Shown: piece by piece, positions 18,946 through 28,629 of the stretch
How the letters are laid out: each line of letters begins with the position of its first letter
Numbering within the stretch: position 1 is the first letter of the stretch
NCBI GenBank assembly: GCA_002370555.1
Contig: AP014718.1
Location: forward strand, 372,001-436,000
Direction of reading: 5' to 3'
Origin: Arthrobacter sp. Hiyo4
Lineage (GTDB): Bacteria; Actinomycetota; Actinomycetes; Actinomycetales; Micrococcaceae
Length of the DNA stretch: 64,000 bases
Made by a program: the position numbers and the translations under genes
The notes under the pieces: model-generated
The model's input: only the letters and a program-made list of their open reading frames with translations
What the model was told of the DNA's origin: nothing
The model's database searches: none

Positions 18946-19722
18946 ATGACGGAGTACACGAACATCGCGGTGGAACAGCGCGGCCGGGTAGGGCTGGTCA
19001 CGCTCAACCGGCCGGAGGCGCTCAACGCCCTGGATAAGGCCACCATGGACCAGCTCGTGGCAGCCGTCACCGCCATGGACGCCGACCCCGGCGTGGGCGC
19101 GGTGGTGATCACCGGCTCGACCAAGGCGTTCGCCGCGGGTGCCGACATCAAGGAAATGGCCTCGCAGGGCTACATGGACATGTACGCCGCAGACTGGTTC
19201 CGGGGCTGGGAGGACTTCACCCGGCTGCGCATCCCTGTCATCGCGGCCGTGTCCGGCTTCGCCCTGGGCGGCGGCTGCGAGCTGGCCATGATGTGCGATT
19301 TCATCATCGCCGGGGACAACGCCAAGTTCGGCCAGCCGGAGATCAACCTCGGCGTGCTGCCGGGCATGGGCGGCTCCCAGCGGCTCACGCGCGCCGTGGG
19401 CAAGGCCAAGGCCATGGACATGATCCTCACCGGGCGCTTCATCGGCGCTGAGGAGGCTGAACGCGCCGGCCTCGTCTCGCGCGTGGTGCCCGCGGAGAAC
19501 GTGGTGGAGGAGGCGCTCAAGGCCGCGGACGTCATCGCGTCCAAGTCCAAGCCCGTGGCCATGCTCGCGAAGGAAGCCGTCAACGCAGCCTTCGAAACGG
19601 GACTCGCCCAGGGTGTCCTGTTCGAACGCCGGATCTTCCACTCGCTGTTCGCCAGCGAGGACCAGAAGGAAGGTATGGCCGCCTTTACGGAGAAGCGACA
19701 GCCCGAATTCACCCACCGCTGA
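18946..19722 (+). CDS. Enoyl-CoA hydratase
   Basis: 258 residues from ATG 18946. Crotonase fold with [20 protein letters not shown], oxyanion-hole segments [12 protein letters not shown] and [20 protein letters not shown], the catalytic Glu in [21 protein letters not shown], and the C-terminal [12 protein letters not shown]. In this operon it probably hydrates methacrylyl-CoA. It lies 48 bp after mmsB. Confidence 0.93.
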   Translation: MTEYTNIAVEQRGRVGLVTLNRPEALNALDKATMDQLVAAVTAMDADPGVGAVVITGSTKAFAAGADIKEMASQGYMDMYAADWFRGWEDFTRLRIPVIAAVSGFALGGGCELAMMCDFIIAGDNAKFGQPEINLGVLPGMGGSQRLTRAVGKAKAMDMILTGRFIGAEEAERAGLVSRVVPAENVVEEALKAADVIASKSKPVAMLAKEAVNAAFETGLAQGVLFERRIFHSLFASEDQKEGMAAFTEKRQPEFTHR

Positions 19723-19729
19723 CCGGTAA

Positions 19730-20187
19730 CTACCAGGCAGCCGGCAGGGATTCCCGGTGGGCGGCAACGTCTGCGGCCAGTTCCTCGGCCATCAGATGGT
19801 TGTTGATGAGGACGGCGGTCCACGCGCCAGCCGCCGCGGAGGCCAGGACCTGCGCACACCTGGGGTCCCACCACCACCGCGTCCACGGCGATCTCGGGTC
19901 CGCCGGCCCAGGGCCCGTTGCCCAGGACGCCGATGGCCTGGTCCTGCACATCCCAGCCGTGACAGAACGGGCAGTGCGGCACGTCCTTGCCCCAGCGCTC
20001 GCGGAGCCCGGCAATCCCCGGCAATTCGTCCACCAGCCCGGTGGTGATCAGCAGGCGGCGCCCGCGGATCACGCTGCCGTCCGCCAGGGGCACGGAAAAA
20101 CCGTCGGCCGGATTGCCCGCAGCGGCAACAGCCTCGCCCTTCACAATCCGTGCGCCGTAGTGCTCAGCGCTCCTCCTAGACCCGTTG
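19730..20187 (-). pseudogene. Deleted remnant of a thioredoxin-reductase-like flavoprotein
   Basis: Pieces of an NAD(P)/FAD oxidoreductase survive: VPLADGSVIRGRRLLITTGL, then VPHCPFCHGWDV with its CPFC-type redox pair, then after a direct jump VDAVVVGPQ and a C-terminal helix ending ESLPAAW in another frame. The N-terminal FAD-binding GxGxxG domain and most of the NADPH domain are missing, and a stop precedes the first block. It cannot encode a working reductase. It lies behind marR on the same strand. Confidence 0.75.
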
Positions 20188-20213
20188 GGCCACCAAAACG
20201 CTATCGGACAACC

Positions 20214-20720
20214 TTAGTCCGTGAAGTCCCCGGCGTTCCGGCGGAAAGTACCCAGGATGCGGATCAGCTGGTCCACGTCGGCCGCGCCGAAACCTGACTG
20301 GCCAAACACCTCGGTGTTGAGCACCGCCGTCGCCCGTTTGGCAACGATTCGCCCCTCCGCGGTGAGCTCGATCAGGGTGGTGCGGCCGTCCGTAGGATGC
20401 GGCGAACGTGTCAACAGTCCGGAGCCTTCCAAACGGTCGACGGCGTTTGTCACCGAGGTGGGATGGACCTGGAGCAGGGCGCTCGCCTTGTTCATGGGCA
20501 GCGCGCCGCTGCGGGCGAAGCTGAGCAGCGCGAGCAGTTCGTAGCGGGCGAAGGTCAGCCCGAACGGCTTCAGGGCGCCCTCGATCCGGGCCAGCAGGAT
20601 CTGCTGGGTGCGCATGATCGCGGTGATCGCGGCCATGGGGGCGGCGACGTCGGCCCAGCCGTGCTCCTCCCAGTTCCGTTGGGCGTCGGCGATGGGGTCC
20701 CGAGGAAGCGGCGCGGCCAT
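20214..20720 (-). CDS. MarR-family transcriptional regulator
   Basis: 168 residues, intact. Winged helix ARYELLALLSFARSGALPMN, recognition helix LQVHPTSVTNAVDRLEGSGL, wing LTRSPHPTDGRTTLIELTAEG. It starts 2 bp after the acyl-CoA synthetase stop, so it is the second gene of that operon. The AGTGATGCGCATCACT palindrome at the divergent promoter upstream is its most likely operator. The ligand may be an acyl-CoA (inference). Confidence 0.9.
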   Translation of the reverse strand: MAAPLPRDPIADAQRNWEEHGWADVAAPMAAITAIMRTQQILLARIEGALKPFGLTFARYELLALLSFARSGALPMNKASALLQVHPTSVTNAVDRLEGSGLLTRSPHPTDGRTTLIELTAEGRIVAKRATAVLNTEVFGQSGFGAADVDQLIRILGTFRRNAGDFTD

Positions 20721-20722
20721 CC

Positions 20723-22448
20723 TCAGCCCCTCAGCCCTGGGAAATCCGCCTCGGAGTACTCCATGCCGAATCCGTCTGGATGCGTGCCCCCGCCATGCCG
20801 GAGCTCCTCATTGTGCCGCAGCTCCACACGGCGGATTTTGCCCGAGATGGTCTTGGGCAGCGCCGCGAATTCCAGCCGCCGGATCCGCTTGAACGGTGCC
20901 AGATGTTCGCGGCAGTACCGCAGGATGTCCTCGGCCAGCTCCGGCCCCGGCTCCAGCCCGGACACCAGAACAACATAGGCCTTGGGGACGGAAAGCTTGA
21001 CCGCATCCGGCGACGGAACCACGGCTGCCTCGGCCACGGCCGGGTGTTCCAGCAGCACGCTCTCCAGTTCGAACGGCGAGAGCCGGTAGTCGGAGGATTT
21101 GAAGACGTCGTCGTCGCGGCCCACGTAGGTGATGACGCCGTGTTTGTCCCGGCTGGCCATGTCGCCCGTGTGGTAATAGCCGCCGCGGAACGCTTCGGCG
21201 GTCCGTTCCGCGTCCCCGTAGTAGCCCTTCATCAGCCCCACCGGCCGGGGGTCCAGGCGGAGGCAAAGCTCGCCGTCTTCGGCTTCTTGCCCCGTGTTCG
21301 GGTCCACCAGCACAACGTCGTAGCCGGGAAGCGGCCGCCCCATGGCGCCGATGGTGACCGGCTGGCTGGGCGTGTTGGCCACCTGGACGGTGGTTTCGGT
21401 CTGGCCGAAGCCGTCCCTGATGGTCTGGCCCCAGGCGCGCTGGACCTGTTCGATCACTTCGGCGTTCAGCGGTTCGCCTGCGGAGACCACCTTGGTGGGC
21501 GGGTCTTCAGCAGTTTCAGGTCCGCCTGGATCAGCATCCGCCAGACCGTGGGAGGGCGCAGAAGCTGGTGACGCGCTCGCGGTCCATCTGCTTCATCAGG
21601 GCACGGGCGTCGAACCGTGCGTAGTTGTAGACAAACACGCACGCCTCCGCGATCCACGGGGCGAAGAAATTGGACCACGCGTGTTTTGCCCAGCCCGGCG
21701 ATGCCACGTTCAGGTGCACGTCGCCGGGCTCCAGGCCGATCCAGTACATCGTGGAGAGGTGCCCCAAGGGGTACGACGTGTGCGTGTGTTCCACCAGCTT
21801 GGCCTTCGACGTGGTTCCGGAGGTGAAATACAGCAGCAGCGTCTCGTCCGCGTGGGTGGGTGCGTCGGCTGTGAAGGTGACTGCCGCCGTCGTCGAATCC
21901 GTGTACTGGAGGGCGCCGGGGGTGCCGGCTGAACCGCCGCCGGCGCCGATTTCGATCAAGCGGTAATCGCCGGGGACGCCGGCAAACTTACCGATGTTGG
22001 AACGTCCGACGGCGGCCCAGCCCGCCTCGCCACGCTCCACGCGTTCGGCCAGGTCCTCCGGACCCATCAGTGTGGTGGTGGGGATCAGGACAATGCCCAG
22101 CTTGATGCCGGCCAGCATCAGCTCCCAGAGCTCCACCTGGTTGCCCAGCATAACGATTATGCGGTCTCCGCGGCGCATGCCCTGGCTTCTCAGCCAGTTG
22201 GCCACCTGGTTGGAACGGGCGGCCAGGTCCGCGAAACTCCGGCGGGTGGCCGATCCGTCCTGCTCCACGATGACCAGGGCAGGATTGCCGGCCTTCTCAG
22301 GATCGGCCGCGACCTGATCGAACCAGTCGAGGGCAAAGTTGAATTCCGTGAAGCGCGGCCACACGAACTCGCGCCTGGCCTGGTGGTAGTCGGAATGCAG
22401 GGTCAGCAGGCGGTCGCGTGCCTCGCGGAATTCATCGGTGACTGACAT
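20723..22448 (-). CDS. Acyl-CoA synthetase (AMP-forming), two frame breaks
   Basis: Activates a short or branched carboxylic acid to its CoA thioester. From ATG 22448. P-loop LLLYFTSGTTSKAKLVEHTH; TVWRMLIQADLKLLK; DGFGQTETTV; GYYHTGDMASRD; GRDDDVFKSSDYRLSPFELE; final Lys in LPKTISGKIRRVELR. Breaks near 21554 and 21502 each lack one C in CCC runs. The repaired protein is about 575 residues, normal for medium-chain/acetyl-type enzymes. Divergent from the acyl-CoA dehydrogenase and followed by marR, so a locally controlled acyl-CoA module. Confidence 0.9.
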
Positions 22449-22465
22449 GGGGACACCTTTCGTCC

Positions 22466-22481
22466 AGTGATGCGCATCACT
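22466..22481. promoter_or_regulatory. Perfect 16-bp operator palindrome in the divergent promoter
   Basis: AGTGATGCGCATCACT reads the same on both strands. It lies between the divergent acyl-CoA synthetase and dehydrogenase genes, 18 bp from the former start. A TATACT -10 candidate for the rightward gene is at 22502-22507, so the palindrome covers the -35 position, as expected for a repressor site. MarR encoded at 20214 is the likely ligand. Confidence 0.78.
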
Positions 22482-22547
22482 AAGGATCCATCCCTGTGCA
22501 ATATACTAGGACATCCAAGGGTTTGGAAGACCGAAGGGATATGAAGC

Positions 22548-23744
22548 GTGCAGCCACAAGGACGTGAGCGTGTTGTGACCGAAGCCCCGCCCTTTCCAGA
22601 GGCAGACCTGATGCACATCGTGGACCTGCTGCCCGCGGCGGAGCGCGAGCGCTACCTGGAGATCCGGGCGTTCCTGCAGTCCACCGTGCGGCAGGCCTCC
22701 ATTGACTACTGGAACCGCGAGGAATTCCCGTTCGGGCTGCTGGCGGAGATGGGCAAGCACGGGCTTGGCACGTTGCAGACGGACGGCACGTCCAAGCTCT
22801 TCAAGGGCCTGATGTACGTCGAGGTGGCCAGAGCGGATGTTTCGCTGTCTGCCCTGGTGGGGATCCACAACGAACTGATCGTGGGGATGATCGACGCCCT
22901 CGGGTCCGAGGAACAGAAGCAGCGGTGGCTGCCTGGCCTGAAGAACTTTACCCAGCTGGGCGCCTTCGCCCTGACCGAACCGGAGCACGGCTCGGACATC
23001 GCCGGCGGGCTGGAAACATCCGCGCGGCTGGAGGGCGGTGAGTGGGTGATCAACGGCGCGAAACGCTGGATCGGCTCCGGGACCATCGCGGACTTTGCCC
23101 TGGTGTGGGCGCGCGATGCTGCGGACGGGCACATCAAGGGCTTCATTGTGGAGACGGACCGCGCTGGCTACCGGGCAACCAAGATTGCCAACAAGATCGG
23201 CCTGCGGATCATGCAGAACGCGGACATTGTGCTGGACAACGTCAGGATCCCGGCGTCCAACATGCTGCCAGGCGCCACGGACTTCTCCAAAGCCAACGAC
23301 CTCCTGCGGGATTCGCGCGCCTGGGTTGGCTGGCAAGGTGCCGGGATCCAGCTGGCCGCGTTCGACGTCGCCCGTTCCTACTCCTTGGAACGCAAGCAAT
23401 TCGGCAAGGAACTGGCATGCTTCCAGCTGGTCCAGCAGCAACTGGCGGAGATCCTGGGCAATGCCTCCGCGTCACTGGCGTTGATGGCCCAGCTCGCCCG
23501 GATCCAGACGGACGGCAAGCTGGAGATGGCGCAGGCGGCCATGGCAAAGTCCACGTGCACCCGGCTGGCCCGCGCGTCGGTGGCGATGGGACGGTCGCTG
23601 CTGGGCGGCAACGGGATCAGCTCGGACTTTGAAATGGGCAAGCTGTTTGGTGATGCCGAAATCCTCTATACCTACGAGGGTAGCTACGAAATCAATTCGC
23701 TGATTGTTGGCCGGGCCGTTACCGGAAAATCGGCCTTCGTCTAG
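22548..23744 (+). CDS. Acyl-CoA dehydrogenase (glutaryl-CoA dehydrogenase-like)
   Basis: 398 residues from GTG 22548; an in-frame GTG at 22575 (MTEAPPFPEAD) is also possible. FAD/substrate motifs GAFALTEPEHGSDIAGGLET and GAKRWIGSGTIADFALVWAR, C-terminal ERKQFGKELACFQLVQQQLA, and the catalytic Glu in the ILYTYEGSYEINSLIVGR block, placed as in glutaryl-CoA dehydrogenases. It introduces the alpha-beta double bond into an acyl-CoA. It is divergent from the acyl-CoA synthetase and shares its palindrome operator. Intact. Confidence 0.9.
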   Translation: MQPQGRERVVTEAPPFPEADLMHIVDLLPAAERERYLEIRAFLQSTVRQASIDYWNREEFPFGLLAEMGKHGLGTLQTDGTSKLFKGLMYVEVARADVSLSALVGIHNELIVGMIDALGSEEQKQRWLPGLKNFTQLGAFALTEPEHGSDIAGGLETSARLEGGEWVINGAKRWIGSGTIADFALVWARDAADGHIKGFIVETDRAGYRATKIANKIGLRIMQNADIVLDNVRIPASNMLPGATDFSKANDLLRDSRAWVGWQGAGIQLAAFDVARSYSLERKQFGKELACFQLVQQQLAEILGNASASLALMAQLARIQTDGKLEMAQAAMAKSTCTRLARASVAMGRSLLGGNGISSDFEMGKLFGDAEILYTYEGSYEINSLIVGRAVTGKSAFV

Positions 23745-23769
23745 CAATTCACGGGAAAAGATCTTAAGA

Positions 23770-23812
23770 AAAACTGCCCCGGCCATGCTTTGCAGCACGG
23801 TCAGGGCAGTTG
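23770..23812. terminator. Hairpin between acyl-CoA dehydrogenase and cold-shock genes
   Basis: Arms AACTGCCC and GGGCAGTT enclose a second short stem (CCGG..TGC / GCA..CGG). An A-run on its left makes a T-run for the leftward cold-shock transcript. It probably serves both convergent genes. Confidence 0.75.
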
Positions 23813-23821
23813 ATCAGAACC

Positions 23822-24024
23822 TTAGAGCGGGCGAATATTCTCTGCCTGCGGCCCTTGGGCCCCTGGGTCACATCGAATTCGACTTTCTGGTTCTCATCCA
23901 GCGAGCGGTAGCCGCTGCTGGCGATTGCGGAATAGTGCGCGAAAACATCGGCGGATCCGTCGTCCGGAGCGATGAAACCAAAGCCCTTTTCAGCGTTGAA
24001 CCATTTAACTGTGCCTGTTGCCAT
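23822..24024 (-). CDS. cspA: Cold-shock protein (CspA family), one frame break
   Basis: Single OB-fold RNA-binding protein: [20 protein letters not shown] (RNP1 KGFGFI), DVFAHYSAI (RNP2-like), then [11 protein letters not shown]. Near 23847 GGGCCGC should read GGGCCCGC, restoring the normal ending PQAENIRPL at a TAA at 23822. About 67 residues. As read, the frame runs on by mistake. RNA chaperone in the cytoplasm, usually induced on cooling. Confidence 0.93.
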
Positions 24025-24194
24025 TGCTAACTTCCTTTGTAACCCTTTTCTGGTCCTGCTCGGGCGGCAGGCAGACGCGGAGTCTGTAGTCCGCTGTCTC
24101 AAACCTAGGGGCTGCGCGGTGGGCGTGCAATAGCTGCAGTCATCAAGTGTCACCGCTGTTACAGAAGTGGTACACGGGAATTGACCGCTGCGGG

Positions 24195-24821
24195 CTAGCG
24201 CATGCCCTCCCGGCGGATGGCCGTGGCGATCGCCGCAGCGCGGGTCTCCACCCCGAGCTTGGCGTAGATATGCGCCAGATGGGTCTTGACGGTGGCCTCG
24301 GAGATGAAGAGCCGCTGGCCCAGTTCCCGGTTGCTGAGCCCCTCGGTCAAGAGGCTCAGCAGCTCCGCCTCCCGGGGCGTCAGGACCTCGTCGGGATTGC
24401 GCAGCTGCTGGAAGAGCCGGGAGGCCACAGGGGCGCTCATGACGCTCTTCCCTTGCACGGCACCGCGGATGGCGGCGAAGATTTCGTCCGGGGCGGCGTC
24501 CTTGAGGAGGTAGCCCATGGCGCCGGCGTCGACCGCCCGGACAATGTCCGCGTCGGAATCGTAGGTGGTGAACACCAGGATGGCCTGCCGGCTGTTGCGC
24601 TGCCGCAGCTGCCTGATGGCCTCGATCCCGTCCATTCCGGCGCCCATGGCCAGGTCCATCACCACGACGTCAGGGGAGTGGTGTTCCACCAGCCCCAGCG
24701 CTTCCTCGCCGGAGGCGGCCTCGGCCACCACGTCAAAGTCAGGCTGCGTACCCAGCAGCGCCCTCAGTCCGCTCCGGACCACCAGATGGTCGTCCGCCAG
24801 GAGGACCGTGATGGTAGTCAT
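24195..24821 (-). CDS. NarL/LuxR-family response regulator
   Basis: 208 residues from ATG 24821. Receiver domain: VLLADDH acidic pair, phosphoacceptor Asp in [27 protein letters not shown] and the switch Lys in GYLLKDA. C-terminal LuxR helix-turn-helix [20 protein letters not shown], then [20 protein letters not shown]. It starts close behind the histidine-kinase gene, so the two form a two-component system. Target genes are not evident. Confidence 0.93.
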   Translation of the reverse strand: MTTITVLLADDHLVVRSGLRALLGTQPDFDVVAEAASGEEALGLVEHHSPDVVVMDLAMGAGMDGIEAIRQLRQRNSRQAILVFTTYDSDADIVRAVDAGAMGYLLKDAAPDEIFAAIRGAVQGKSVMSAPVASRLFQQLRNPDEVLTPREAELLSLLTEGLSNRELGQRLFISEATVKTHLAHIYAKLGVETRAAAIATAIRREGMR

Positions 24822-24834
24822 GCGTCCTCCGGTG

Positions 24835-26076
24835 TCATCTGCTGGCCAGGTGGCGCTGAATGCACCCGGCCGGCACCTGTGCGGCCACGATGGTCCCTTC
24901 GCCGGGGAACTTTCCACCGAGAATACCCCGCCAGCTGCTCCACCCGTTGGCGCATGGCCCGCAGCCCGTAGCCTCCGGCGTCCGACGGCGGTGCTGCCGC
25001 CGACGGGTCAAAGCCCGTCCCGTCGTCGTAGATGTCAAGGGTGACCGAGCCGGGAAGGAACCCCAGCGTCAGGGTTGTGGTGGCGGCGTTTGCGTGCTGC
25101 TGGATGTTCGCGGCCGCGCTCTGGACCACCCGCAGCAGGGTGTGCCGGACGTCCGCCGGACGTCCCTCGGTTCGCCGGTGACCAGGAGCCGGGCGTGCGG
25201 GACGTACTGGGCGGCCGCCTGCTGCAGGGCTTCCGGAAGCGGCGATGCGTCGAGGCCCGGGGAGGCGAGCTCGTGGACCAGATTGCGCGTCTCGGAGAGA
25301 TTCCGGCGCAGCAGGTCCGTAGCCTGGGTGAGCTCCTGGCGCGATGCCTGGCCTGCCCACGAACGGTCAGCGGCCTCCAGGAGCAGGAGGCTGCTGGCCA
25401 GTCCCTGCGTCACGGTGTCGTGGATCTCCCGCGATACGCGCTCGCGTTCGGCGATGGTGCCGGCCAGGCGCTCGCTGGCCGCCAGCTGCCCGTGTGCCAG
25501 CGATACCTCCGCATGGAGACGGCGCTGCTCCGCGGCGTCGTGCTCGATCCGGTCATAGATCAGCGTCAGCATCACGCCGACGGCCAGCGGCCCCAGCAGC
25601 ATCGCGAGGTCTGTCCCGTCGCTGAGCCGGAACAGCCCGACGGCGGTGGCGGCCGCCGTCGCACCTGCCGCCACGTAACCCACGGCGCCCGTAAAGGCCG
25701 TCCGGCACAGGAAGAGGATCGCAAAGGAACACCAGGCGAAGCTGGGTGCGGCGATGACCAGTGCTGCCCAGACGGCCACAAACACGAGCATCCAGACCGC
25801 CCATCGGCGTCTCTGCCGGGCCAGTACGGCGATGACGGCGTAGAGCGCGCACACCGTTCCAGCCAGGCCGAGGACCAGGAGGTTGTCCTGCAGGCTGTGC
25901 CGCATGGCATAGCGGACGGCCGAAGCGACGAGTAGGACCGCGAAGCCAAGGTGGACGGCGGTGTCGATCCGGCCGAACCGGCCAGGGGCGGCGGCCGGTC
26001 CGGGAGGCAGGGCGCGTCCGGTGGTCAGCGAGGATCCGTGCGTCAGGGTTCTACGGGGAGTGGCTGGGGATGGCAT
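24835..26076 (-). CDS. NarL/DesK-type sensor histidine kinase, three frame breaks
   Basis: The N-terminus carries about five hydrophobic segments (VHLGFAVLLVASAVRYA ... AVGVMLTLIYDRIEH) without a large outer loop, suggesting a membrane-embedded sensor. A coiled segment leads to the HisKA_3 motif VSREIHDTVTQGLASSLLLL (phosphoaccepting His). After a break near 25175: NIQQHANA N-box, DIYDDGTGFDPS and GGYGLRAMRQRVEQLAG G-boxes. Two more breaks near 24930 and 24905 affect the last 40 residues. All have the one-base-missing sign. Signal unknown; pairs with the adjacent regulator. Confidence 0.87.
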
Positions 26077-26322
26077 GGGGTCCGGTTCAGGTCAGGGGCG
26101 TTCCTATCCCATGCTATTGCCCGCGCCGTTGCTGGTCTCTCCGCCTTTTGGCTGATGCTGCTGGCCATCCGGGGGAGCGGGGCGCCGCCAAAGGCCCGAT
26201 GTTTGTTCCGGCGCGGCCGGACAGGATAGATGAAGCCGATGCCCGCTCCAATGGATTCCACCAGCGTGAGTCCAGCAACGGGCGTCCAGCAACGTCAGTC
26301 CATCAACCCAAGGAGAAACACC

Positions 26323-26906
26323 GTGAAGAAGTCCAACAAGATTGCCGCCGCCGCTGCTGCCGCAGGAGCTTTGCTGCTGACAGGAGGGCTAACCGCTGCA
26401 GCCAACGCCGGGACCAGCCAGGCGGCCGCTCCTGCCGCTGTACCCGCCGTCGATATCCCGCAGGCGCCGGAGACCGTGGTGGCGCAGAACCGCATCACCG
26501 CGGGTGCCTCGGCCGATGCGGTCCGGGCAGCCCTTGCGAAATGCCAGGCTGACAAGCTGCCGTTCGTTGCGGTGGCCCTGGTGGACAGGTTCGGCACCGT
26601 CCAGGCGCTCCTGCGCGGGGACAACGCCGCCGAACACACGATCGAAGCAGCCCAGCAGAAGGCCTACACCGCGGCCGCTTTCGGTGCGCCGACGAGCGAG
26701 CTGGCCAAGCGCGTCAACGGCAACGGGCCCAGCATCGCGGACCTCCCCGGCACCCTGTTCCTGCCGGGCGGCGTCCCGCTCAAGGTCAATGGGGTGTCCG
26801 TGGCAGGCATCGGCGTGGGCGGTGCCCCGACGGCAACCTGGACGAAGCCTGCGCCACCGCCGGCGCCGAGTCCATCGCCGCTGCAGCTGCAGTCTCAGGT
26901 AAGTAG
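26323..26906 (+). CDS. Secreted GlcG/HbpS-family (heme-degrading-domain) protein, one frame break
   Basis: GTG 26323 follows a good AAGGAG site. Signal peptide KKSNKIAAAAAAAGALLLTG ending near ANAG. The GlcG/HbpS fold is clear: DAVRAALAKCQADKLPFVAV, LVDRFGTVQALLRGDNAAEH, QQKAYTAAAFG and LFLPGGVPLKVNGVSVAGIG. Near 26848 GCCCC should read GCCCCC; the true end is PDGNLDEACATAGAESIAAA and a TAG at 26904. About 194 residues, exported. HbpS relatives bind heme and assist redox sensing; here no cognate SenS/SenR pair is obvious, though a two-component system is adjacent. Confidence 0.85.
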
Positions 26907-26916
26907 GCTCGGCTCC

Positions 26917-27591
26917 ATGAGGCGGTTCAGGACCTGGCGCCGGGCACGCAGGGCGGCCGCAATTCTCTTTCTGGCGGGCTGTGTATCAGCTTGCCTGGCC
27001 GCCTGCCAGGAGGGACCCGGCGAGCCGCAACGGCAGGAGTCGCCGCCTGCTTCCACCGCAACCGCAGCCACCAAATCACCAGCCCTGTCCGTCGAGGCCC
27101 AGACCCGGCTCGGCCAGGAGCTTATCGCCGCCGCGAAGGCTAACAATGTGGCGCTGGTCGGTGAGCTGATTGGACGCGGCGCCAACGTGAACGCCAAGGA
27201 CGCCATCCAGGATTCCTCGTTCCTCTATGCCGGGGCCGAGGGGTTCAACGAGGTGCTCCAGCTGACGCTGGCTGCCGGTGCGGACGTTTCCAGCACCAAC
27301 CGCTATGGCGGGACGGCACTGATTCCCGCCAGCGAACACGGCCATGTGGAAACCGTGCGCATCCTCCTGGCTGCTGGAGTGCCCGTGAACCATGTGAACA
27401 ACCTGGGGTGGACCGCCATGCAGGAGGCCATCCTGCTCAACAACGGCGGCCCCAGGCAACAGGACGTGGTCCGGCAGCTCCTCGAGGCCGGTGCGGACCC
27501 GGGCATCCGGGATCCTCAAGGCCGCACGGCGCTGGAGAATGCGGAGCGGCTGGGCTTCGGCGAGATCGCTGCCCTGATCCGTGCCCGCTGA
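26917..27591 (+). CDS. Ankyrin-repeat lipoprotein
   Basis: 224 residues from ATG 26917, 10 bp after the previous stop. Basic N-terminus and hydrophobic run with a lipobox-like ACLAAC give a predicted exported lipoprotein. A Ser/Pro/Thr-rich linker leads to four ankyrin-type repeats (ANNVALVGELIGRGANVNAK, EVLQLTLAAGADVSSTNRYG, VETVRILLAAGVPVNHVNNL, VRQLLEAGADPGIRDPQGRT). It probably binds a protein partner at the cell surface. As sequenced it reads through from the upstream gene as one ORF, which is an artefact of the missing base there. Confidence 0.85.
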   Translation: MRRFRTWRRARRAAAILFLAGCVSACLAACQEGPGEPQRQESPPASTATAATKSPALSVEAQTRLGQELIAAAKANNVALVGELIGRGANVNAKDAIQDSSFLYAGAEGFNEVLQLTLAAGADVSSTNRYGGTALIPASEHGHVETVRILLAAGVPVNHVNNLGWTAMQEAILLNNGGPRQQDVVRQLLEAGADPGIRDPQGRTALENAERLGFGEIAALIRAR

Positions 27592-27598
27592 CCCAGGG

Positions 27599-28608
27599 CT
27601 AAAGCACGTCCTCGAACAACTCCACGTATTTTCGCGTCATCGCCTCCGCGCTGAATCGGGTTTCGACGGCGGACCGGCAGTCATGCCGGTCCAGGCCGGA
27701 CGCACGCTGCAGGCAGCTGGCCAGTGCATCGGTACCCGAGGCGAGGAAACCGGTGACTCCGTGCTCGATGATTTCCGGTGCAGAGCCCCGCGGAGTGGCC
27801 AGAACGGGTGTGCCGGCGGCCAGCGCCTCGATCATGACCATTCCAAAGGGTTCGTCCCACTGCACAGGGCTGAGCAGCGCGACGGCATTCCCAGCAGGGC
27901 GAACTTTCCGTCGGCGTCCAGTTCTCCGAGGAACTCTTCATCAGGCCCGAGCAGGGGAGCAACCACGGAGCGGAAATAGTCCACTTCCATCGGGTCGCTC
28001 ATTTTTGCGGCGATCTTGAGCTGGATTCCCGCTTTGCGGGCCACCCCTATGGCCTCAGCGATGCCTTTGCACGGCGCCATTCGGCCCAGAAAACACGCGT
28101 AGCCGCCGGCTCCGGCCCCGGGTGGAACAGACTCGGGATCGATGCCGTGGTGGATGACGCGCCGGATTTTCACGTCCGGGGCGCTGTTGGCCTGGTGCTG
28201 CGAGATGGCCACCAGTGACACGTCCCGGCTGAAGGCTTCATATACCCGGCACAGCGCCGGCGTCATGTCCGAATGAATGGTGCTGACCACTGGAATCCCG
28301 GGTGGGCGGTGCCGGTACAACGGTCCCGCCAGGGTGTGGTCATGGATAATATCGACGTCGTCGAGTCCGGCGTAGGCCCTGATCACGTGCGGCAACTCTG
28401 TGCTTGTGGTACCCATGGCGGCACGCTCCGCCGGGGCGAAGCCGTCCAGCAGTTCGACTGGGCAGGTGCTGTCCGCCGCGGCCGCCAGCACCACGCTGTG
28501 CCCTGCCGCCGCCAGCGTGGTGGCCAGCGTGTGGATGACCGCCTCCGTTCCGCCGTAGCCCAGGGGCGGGACGGGGAGCCATGGCGGAGCTATCAGTCCT
28601 ATCCGCAA
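27599..28608 (-). CDS. Glycosyltransferase family 4, one frame break
   Basis: Retaining GT-B glycosyltransferase. N-terminal RIGLIAPPWLPVPPLGYGGT with the Gly-rich loop, DIIHDHTLAGPL, SRDVSLVAISQHQA, ACFLGRMAPCKGIAEAI; after a break near 27885 (GGG should be GGGG) comes NAVALLSPVQWDEPFGMVMI with the family's ExFGxxxxEA signature, then LATPRGSAPEIIEHGVTGFL. About 336 residues. It lies 21 bp after the debranching-type enzyme on the same strand. Donor and acceptor are unknown. Confidence 0.87.
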
Positions 28609-28629
28609 GATGCACGCTCCTGCTCGGGT

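Noticed and set aside
26230-27591. Single 453-residue ORF joining a heme-binding-like protein to ankyrin repeats
   Set aside because: A missing C near 26848 removes the true stop at 26904. After repair the two genes have their own starts, signal sequences and lengths.
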